In this document: piece after piece, positions 49,701 to 58,700 of the stretch
Layout: the number at the start of each line of letters is the position of its first letter
Position numbering within the stretch: the first letter of the stretch is position 1
NCBI GenBank assembly: GCA_038380795.1
Contig: CM076279.1
Location: 2,247,001-2,311,000, forward strand
DNA from: Pyrocephalus nanus
Lineage: Eukaryota; Chordata; Aves; Passeriformes; Tyrannidae
DNA length: 64,000 nt
Reading direction: 5' to 3'
The notes under the pieces: generated by a model
What the model saw: the letters and a program-made list of their open reading frames with translations, nothing else
Told to the model about the DNA's origin: nothing
Database searches by the model: none
Translations under genes and position numbers: made by a program

Positions 49701-52700
49701 AACACCGGTTAAGACACTGCCTGTTGCTGGGGGTCAGGCACAACCGGGTTTTTGGGTGCCCTGCAGTAGGCCAGTGACTAAGGGAATGGGTACAGCCTCC
49801 AACCTCTGGCTGGGAGCAGTGATTGAGTGGCTCCAGAGCACGTGTACTATTTGTTTATCCCCGTGCCGTTATCAGCAGGGACAGTTCCATGGGACATCCT
49901 ATTTTTTTTTTTTTTCTCTCCTCTCCTACAACAGATGGCTCTGGAGGGTTGTAGCGGGGAGCTATTTTGGTTTCCCTCCAGCAGAAAATAGCTCTTTAAA
50001 AAGACAGGACGTAATCTCTACTCACTTCCTGGCAGTGTATTTAGGGGAAAGACACTTGGAGCAACTTGAAAAGATCTTCACACACGTACGCGGCGGTGGC
50101 GGGGAAAAGGTGTCACACTGAGCAAAACAAAAGTGAGAACCTCGGCGATGATAAGGCGCTCCTCTGCTGGGATTTGCAGGAGCCCAGAGGAAGCAGGGGA
50201 CACACACTGAATAGATATTTCCTGCTTGTAGAGGGCTCGTGTTCAGTGTCATGTTGTGAATGGACAGGGGAACCAAAGGGCCGATAACGTGCCAATAGCG
50301 CCGAACTGAAGGCACGGGATGTGTCACATCCTCTGAGCTCCAGAGCAGCCCAAGCCAAGATGACAAGGTGAATTTCAAGGTTAGGTGTGCCTAGATTGGG
50401 TATAATCCTCTTAATTTAGACCCTCTATGAATAAAAACCTTCCTCCTAGGTTATTAATACCAGGAAATCTGGTGACAAGTTACTGAAATCAGTGCAAATT
50501 TTCAGGAATTCAGAGTCATATTGGGATCTGATTCTGACTCAGACATCCCAGGAACCTTCCTGCAGTGGATATAGGTGATCAGACTTCACTGCCCCAGGCA
50601 GCAGATGGATTAGACACAGAACTAAGCCAGGCTCAATAAACTGAGTGGATGTGACCTGGTTTGGTGTCAGAAGAAATTCTCAGACTCCAGCAACACAAAA
50701 CTAGTAAAATGTGCAGCCAAACTCCCTGTTCTGAGTCCCTGCCACAATGCTGGCGTTGACAGATCTTCAGTGATCCTGAAGGGCAGGATTTGCAAAGAGA
50801 AGAATCACCACATGCTCCCCAAAGTGGCCGTGGATGTAACTCCTAAACCAGCCACAGCCTGAGCTGCAGGACACTGGTCTTGCAAGAGCAAATCACTCAG
50901 TGAGGAACAGCCTGCCTGGCACCAGCAGGCAGCTTGGCAATAACAACCAGCACGGGAGAACAGCAGCTGGTCCAAAATCCCTTGTGAGAATGGTGGGCAT
51001 TTTGGGAGGGGGGTTTTTCCAAGGCAGCTCCCACCTCCCCAGACACAGAGCAGTGTGGGCATGGCAGGTATTCCCCAGCAAGGGTCAGTGGGGAGGCAGG
51101 GAGCTGAACCATGGGGACATGAAAACATGTTCGGACACGACTCCCAGGAATCTGAAGGCCAGCACGGAGAGTCCCAGGGATGAAAATCCCCTTCCTGGGT
51201 CACGGCAGAGCCAGCCGGGCTCCGGCCCCGACACTGGCACTGGGGGAACAGTCTCACATTTCTGTATTTGTCCATGTGCTGTCCTTTCTTGGCCACCACA
51301 CAAACCCACCATCCACCTGCCAACTTGGCAGGCGGCACGTGGCACTGCAGCGCCTGGAAAATGCAGCCGCCTCCCCGGCCGTTCCAGGGGAGCTGGAGGG
51401 AGCAGCAGTCAGGAGCTGTGGGGCAGCTGCCAGCTCTGTGAACCACGGGCTGAGGGCAGCTCTGAGCCTCCCTGGGCGCTGCGGGGCCTGAGCTCTGCGC
51501 AGCTCCCACAGCTCCAGACAGCAGTGTCTGCTCCAGCCCTGCTCCTGCGCTGCTGCCAAACTCTCCTGCTGCTTCCAGCGCTGAGTCCCGTGGAAAGCAG
51601 CAGAGCAGCTGGAGAGCCCCAGGGAGCGGGACTCTGAGTCTGACAGGGGCCACCACGGGGAACACTCTGCCCTCAGAGCTGTGTCCCCTGGGAGTGGGAG
51701 CAGGTGGCCATTCCACATCCTGCTCCCCCTTCCAGCCTCGGGGACGTGAGGGGGCTGGAGGAGCGCCCTGACTGCACCTGCCTGTGCACACAGGAGCCCT
51801 GTGTCCTAAACCCCTTCCTCCTGTGCATCCCCCAGAAGGGACCCAGCCTGTTCCTCACCAGCTCAGGCAGGCAGACCCTCACAGCCACCATCACCACTGC
51901 TCTGCCTGCACACTACCAGGCCCCCACCCTTCCCAGTGAGGGGGGATGTTCTGCCCAAAAACCAGGTTTGTACCCCCAGGAGCTGCCCATGTGTCCCCCA
52001 GCCTCCCCCCAGCACGGCAGAGGCCGTGGGAAGGTGTTTTACCATTGCGAGGTAAAATCGACGAACTCCGCCGAGAACTTCTCCGCTGGGAGCTGCGGCG
52101 ACGGCTCCTCCACCACCTGCTTGAGCTGCTGGAAGGGCGTCCCCCAGGAGTCGTAGGGAAAGCGCAGGATGGCCAGCTCGATCTGGGGAGACACAGCCCA
52201 CGCCTCAGGATTGGGGCTGGACACCCCACGGCCCGCCCGCCCCACAGATTTCGGACTCTTGTATGCCTACCCTGGTGTATAGTGTTTTTTTAAGTTCCAC
52301 ACCTCTGCTACAGAGATGGGCTGAAAAATTGGAGATTGTTCAGTCTGGAGATGGAAAAACTCCAGGGAGACCACAGAGCCCCTTTCAGTGCCTAAAGGGG
52401 GCTCACAAATAGGACAAAAAAGAGTGACTTTTTACATGGGCAGACAGTGATAGGACAAGGGAGAAAGTTTTAAACTAAAAGAGGAGAGATACAGAAGTTG
52501 GGTGGAAATTCTCCCCTGTGAGGGTGGGCAGGCCCTGGCACAGGTTGCCCAGAGAAGCTGTGGCTGCCCCATCCCTGGAATTGTCCAAGGCCAGGTTGGA
52601 TGGGGCTTGGAGCAATCTGGGCTGGTGGAAGGTGTCCCTGCCCATGGCAGGGGGGTGGAACAAAATCACCCTTAAGGTCCCTTCCAACCCAGACCACTAT

Positions 52701-55700
52701 GATTTCCTCACCACCCTGGCCACAACATCTTGCTTAACCTCCTCCAGCCAGAGGAGACCCACACGGATCCACACTCAATTCCCTGTTACTCCCATGTCCG
52801 ACATCACCCGGGAAAGAAGTTAAAACCTGCCCCATATTGCACCAGGTAACTGCTGTAAAATGACTTTCTGAGCAGATGGATTCCCCCCAAACACTGCATG
52901 GGAGACACTCCCCATCCCTACTCTCCTGAGGGGGACTCTGCTAATTGCTGAGCGCTGGGAGGGTGTCTTTGTGCTTGGAATCCAACCTGCTCCAGGCGCC
53001 AGACGCCTGTGCCTTAGTCCATGCTGCCATCTCCTGGCAGCTGCGGCAGCAAGGACCTGACACAGCAGCTCCATCCTGCTTCCCTTCCACCCTGCAGCAC
53101 TTTTCCTGCTCCCCCCAGAGCTGTATTCCCGTTCCCAGCCCGCCACCTTCCCAAGGAACCGGTGCCAGCAGTGTCAGCAGGGCTGTGGGGTCACCCTACC
53201 ATGGTGATGCCCAGGCTCCAGATGTCGGATTTGACGCTGTACCCCTTCTGGTTCAGCTCCGGGTTAATTCTCTCAGGCTGTGAACAGAGACAGAGGTGGG
53301 TGAGGAACAGGGGTGGTCCCACTGCCATGCCCGCTCCCAGATGCTAAGTACTATTGTCCCCACAAGGCAAACACACCAGAGGGATTCCAGAGCCCTTCCC
53401 AAGGTCACAGGGAGGTGAGGAGGCAGCAGGAAGCTGTGCCCAGGAGGCCCATGAGATTTGTCTCCCTCTTTGCCCCTTTCCAAGGGGACTGTGTCCCTTG
53501 ACTTCAGGGATACATCTTCCCAAAGGAGTTCCCAGGGCACATGCCAAAGGCTGATCCTTCCCCCCCCCCCCAGCTCAGGTTCCTTTGGCTGCTCCCCACG
53601 CAGCTTCTCCACGGCTCAACTTACAGCCATGTAGGGTTTGCATCCTGCATCCATGGTTTTAGCAACCGAGTCGACGAGGTAACCGCTAATCCCGAAATCG
53701 CACATTTTCACCTGCCCCTGCGTATTGATCAACACGTTAGAGGGCTTTACATCTGCAAGAAGGAACACAGACCACAGTCACTGTCACACGTGGGTGGCTG
53801 GGCCAAGCCAAAAACAGCTGAAGAGCTTCCTATCAGCAGAGGGCACCCAAGGAGCCCGTGCAGAGCCCTGGCCGAGCCCTGGACATGCCAAAACCCCGCT
53901 GGCTGCGGCTGCTGCGCGTTCAGGTGACAACCCCGTGGGCCTGTCACGTGTCCTGACAGTGTCCCTTCGCTTGCAGGCTCCCCTCTCCAATTTGGGGAAG
54001 CAGGAGGCAACCCTGCACGTAACCACCACATCCCACTGCAGATGGGATGGCCACAGACACCAGGGCAGCTCCTCAGGGCTGGGAGCATCTCCGTGGGATG
54101 TCTGCAAAGGGCTGCAGCTCTGGCAAGTCCCCATGGATCCGGCCTCATGCCAGGATAAGGAAAAAACCACGGAGGCAGCACGAGGAGTGGGCAGGAAAGG
54201 GTGAAAGGGAGCAGGGGGTGCAGGGAAGGAGGGAGCTGTAACTAAGACAAGGACCAAGATTTCAGAAATGGGCTCTAATTCTGAGGATCCCAGGCCTGGT
54301 GGCAGCGTGAGCAGCAGCAGGTGTGTGGGTGCTCCACACCTTATGGAAATCAGTCCAGTGTCTCATCTATTTATTACTGCCAGATTTATCTGCTTCCCAT
54401 CACGGCCTCACAATCCCTGGTGTGTTCACACTTGCATCACGTTATAATCCCCATCAGAAAGGGAAATTAAGGCACAGAGAGATGCCAGGAAGTGATATCC
54501 AGGAGAGCATGGAGCTGCTTTCCTGCACAGCAGGCAATTGCTCCATGAGGATAATCCCAAATGAAGTCCCAACACAGCAGAGGTGACTCCAAAGGGAGCA
54601 ATTTTTTGCCTGCTGCCACCCAGAAATCACAGGTCTCTTCTCTGTTTCCATGTGATAATCTATTAAATGCAAGGCTGAAACACCATCTGAAGGAGGCCAG
54701 AAGCTGCTTTTGAGTCCTGCTTATTAGAACTGGGTGGTTTACAGCTTGTTAACATCTGCTCTCTAATCAGCACTCTGCAATCAAAACCCTCAGGTATCTG
54801 AGATCCTCACCCATCTGTTACTATGCTGAAATAAGACAATTTTCAGTGGAAGTCAAACAAGTAAACGGAAGAACAAGCAGCATTTTCCACCTCCTGTAAA
54901 TGACACAGAGGGCAGAAACTCAACTTCCAGCCACAGGCAGGATGTACCCAGTGTGGCTGCCTGCTCCAGCTCAACTCTGCTGCTTCAGATGCTCCTTCCC
55001 AGGCACTCACACACTCCAGGGAGGGCTTTTTTTTTCCTCCTCATGACAAATTGAAAATGACCCTTTAAAAAAAAAGGTGTCAAGCAGCAACTTCAAATTT
55101 GCTTCTTTCTAAGAGTGTTCATGGCATCTTTGAGATGCTCTAGAGGGGAAAATGTCAGAAGAGCTTAAGGAGGGTATTTATGATTTCACTTGAGGCTATT
55201 TTAGCTATCAAATTGTTCTGCTCCACCAGTGCTCAGGGAAGCTGAGGGAAGGGGATGAGGATGGGTGGATCACTGGGAGGGGCATCCCTCTGGCACGGAG
55301 ATGCCTCTCCCTGCACACCAGCACAGAACTAGGGGAGAAACCTTGGCCAAGCCTGGTCCAAAGCTCACCAAGGTCAGAAGGAGAAGCCTGGCTGAATTTC
55401 ACAGAGGTGTTGAAGCAGATCATGGATTTAGGGAAATGGGGCATCCAGCACAACCAGGCTGGAGCTCACTTCCCCACCTCAGGGAAAAGCTGGGACCAGC
55501 AGGCACTTTCCAGCAGCCATTTCCTCTGACTGGGTTTTGCTGCAAGTCATGAGATGCTGGGGAACATTTTTGCTGTCAAAGGCCCATTTTATCTGGGGTG
55601 TTTTGGGAGCCCTTGCCAGTCTGAGAGCAGGGCAGACAGACAGACAGACAGACAGACCCCAGCGTGGCCAGGGCTGTGTGCCTGGCACTCACCTCGGTGG

Positions 55701-58700
55701 ATCACGGAGAGCTTACTGTGGAGATGTTCTAGTGCTTTTACAATCTGAAACAACAAATCCAGAGTCAATCACAGCTGGCAGCACCTTGGGGAGGAGGAAA
55801 TGACATCTGGCTTCACCCCATCAGACCTGCCTGGAGGGTTTCCCACAAGTCCTGCGCCCTCCCAGCAGCCCAAGGTGACGGTGGGTACCCAGGGATGTCC
55901 CAGAGGCTCCAGGACCAGATCCTGGCAGCCAGCTGTGGCCCATGGGCCATGCTCTTCCTGGTGCAAACAGAGCAGGGAGCTTGGGTCACGTAGGACTTGG
56001 CTTAGAAGGAAAATCTCCTTTCCCTTCCCTGTTCACCCTGCTATTACTCACAGAGACGGCGATTTTCCCCAGGATGTCCTCGGGAATCGTCAGGCCTTTG
56101 TCAATGACATGTTTGTAGAATTTGTCCAGTGAGGTATCCATCAGCTCCATGCAAATCCACACGTCTCCCTGGAGAAAAAAAGCAAGCAGATATCTGCCTA
56201 CTGGAACCAAGCATCCTTTCCTTCCTTTCTTTCCTTTCCTGTCCTGTGCAGGTTTTCCTTTCTTTCTTTCCTTTCCTGTCCTGTGCAAAGCTCTTTGGCA
56301 CCTGTTTGCCTCTTCCCTGTCTTTTAAAACTCATTCAGCAAAACTGTACTGGGCTTTCTTTTCCCTCCTCTCCAGCTGGAATTAGGTGCTGTGCACATCT
56401 CCTGTCGTTCAGAGTGTTGTTTTTTGCTGTCTTTTTCCCAAAGCGGATTCAGGAGCCCAGAAAGTCTCTGTGTCCAGGTGGACATTAAACCCCTGGCGCT
56501 GGGAGGGATGGGAATTGAGGGCCTGGGAGAAGGGGCAGCAGGGCTCAGCCCCAGCGTTCCGTACCTCTCGGAAAAGTGCCCCATAAAAGGTGACGGTGAA
56601 GGGACAATCCACCGTCCTCATGGAGATATCCAGGTCCATCAGCAACCTCTTCTGCTCCTGGCTGTTCACCGTGGCTCGGATCCGCTGGAAGACAGGGCGG
56701 GTCAGTGGTGGCTGTCAGCACACCTGGGTGCCACAGGGCTGGCCACAGGGCCCTCACTCCCACCCCAACCCTTCCAGCACAGCCCCTGGGCCCCCCTTTT
56801 ATCACCCCCCTTCAGTCACAGGCACAGCACAAGCCCAGCACCCCCGGCAGGAGCACAGGGATCCTCCCACCCCAGCCCAAACCCCAGCGGATTTTGCTCT
56901 TCCCTGCAAACACCTCTCTTTGCAACAGCCAAAAGGAATGAGTGTTGGGAGAGGAGGAAGGAGCAGGAAACCAGGTTGTAGGCTGGTGGAAAGCTGGGAT
57001 TTTGGAGCTGCAGTGGATTCTATTACATCAGCAGACTGGTCTGGAGAGAGAGGGCTGCAGCCCTGCACCAGAGCATGGAAAATGGGCATTTCCCAGTATC
57101 CCAGGAAGAGATGGGAAATACCTGGAGACTCCCATCTGGGAGAAATGTCCCACCCAGCACACCCCAGCAAAGTCTATCCACAGCTGAAGGAGTAAAGAGT
57201 TTTCCCTCAGTTTGCTCATAGCTTCCAACTCTGCATCCCTTTTTTTCTCATTCAGAAAGGAAACCTGAGGGAAAACTCAGCCAAGCAAAAACTGCTCCTA
57301 CCCAAACTTACAAATTTTCCCACGACCATTTCCCTAAGATCCAAATTTATGAGTCTAAGCTGTTGTTATGAAAACTTTTCATAATAGCATCTACAAGCCT
57401 GCCATGGATCAGGATCCCACTGCAGCAGGCAAAATGTGAAAATCCCAACAAAAATTTCCCCTTCCAAGTAGCCTAAAAAATGTCCCAGATGGAGAAAATT
57501 CTCTTATGCAATTAAATTTGCTCTTCTTTACATGCCTTCCTAAATCTGAGGGCATGGCTGCATCAGAAAAAAAATATGTATGTTTAAAAAATTATGGCAA
57601 AGAATTCTAGGGAAACGGGGATATTGTGGATGAAAGTGAATGACTGGTGCACTGCAGTGATGGAAACTGAGCACCACAGTTTTAGAACAATCCCCTTGGC
57701 TGAAAGGCCCAAATCTCCCTGAGCACTCTTTGAGCCCCTCGAGCTCAAAACTGTCCTGGGTTGTTGTTTTTTTTTTTCCCTGCTATTTTTTTCAGACCAT
57801 CATGTGGAGTGCTTTTCCATGCTGTCAGAAGGATTTGTTTCCAGGGCAGCATGAGTTAGACTCCTGAGGAGAGATGGCCTTCAACATCAGCGAAGGGAAA
57901 CGCTTTGGATGAGGGCTTTAAACTTAGCAAAGGAACTGCAGAGAGCAAAACACTGTTAGAGAATATCTGCAGAGAGAGGATTTCAGGAGGAAAGCAGCAA
58001 AGCAAAGGCAGTAAATCTCAGTAAAGGCACGTGTGAGAAGAAGTGAGGTAAGAGCTGTGCCCACACACCCCGACAGAGACACAAAGCCCCCCGAGGCTCA
58101 CTCTACCTTCACTGCCATGATCTGCCCGCTGGGCATGTGCCGCATCTTCTCCACCACCCCGTACGCACCTCGTCCCAGCTCGGAGATGGGCTCCAGGTCA
58201 TCGGCCTTCACCTCAAAGTTCTGGGGGAGAAAAACCAGCAGGTGGCCACGGCTGTGCAAGGGGAGAAACAGCCCCTAAACCCAGCCCTGCTCGGGATATC
58301 CCCTCACCCTGTGAGTCGCCTCCCCAGGACACAGAATCGCGGTCTGCAGGGTCACCGAATCATGGAATGGTTTTGGGTTGGAGGGGACCTTAAAAATCTT
58401 CTTGTTTTACCCCCTGCCATGGGCAGGGTCACCTTCTGCTAGCCCAGGTAGCTCAGAGCTCCATCCAGCCTGGCCTTGAACACCTCCAGGGATGGGGCAG
58501 CCCCAGCTTCTCTGGGCAAACCTGTGCCAGGGCCTCCCCACCCTCACAGGGAAGAATTTTTTCCTAATACCCAATCCAAACCTGCTCTCTTTTAGTTTGG
58601 ATCTATTCCCCCTTGTCCTATCGTTACGTGCTCTTGTCTTGTCCCTCCCAGTCACCTTCAGCTGGCAGCACTTTCAGCCTCTCCATCCTCTAAGAGCTGG

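Noticed and set aside
50805..51791. 328-codon open frame on the gene strand inside MAP2K6 intron 10
   Set aside because: GC-rich DNA, residue make-up rich in Trp, Cys, Pro and Gly, no domain recognised, and its frame is not reachable from exon 10.
54440..54500. Second MIR-like piece (ATAATCCCCATC, AAATTAAGGCACAGAGAGA)
   Set aside because: Only one segment of the family is readable; left as a note under intron 7.
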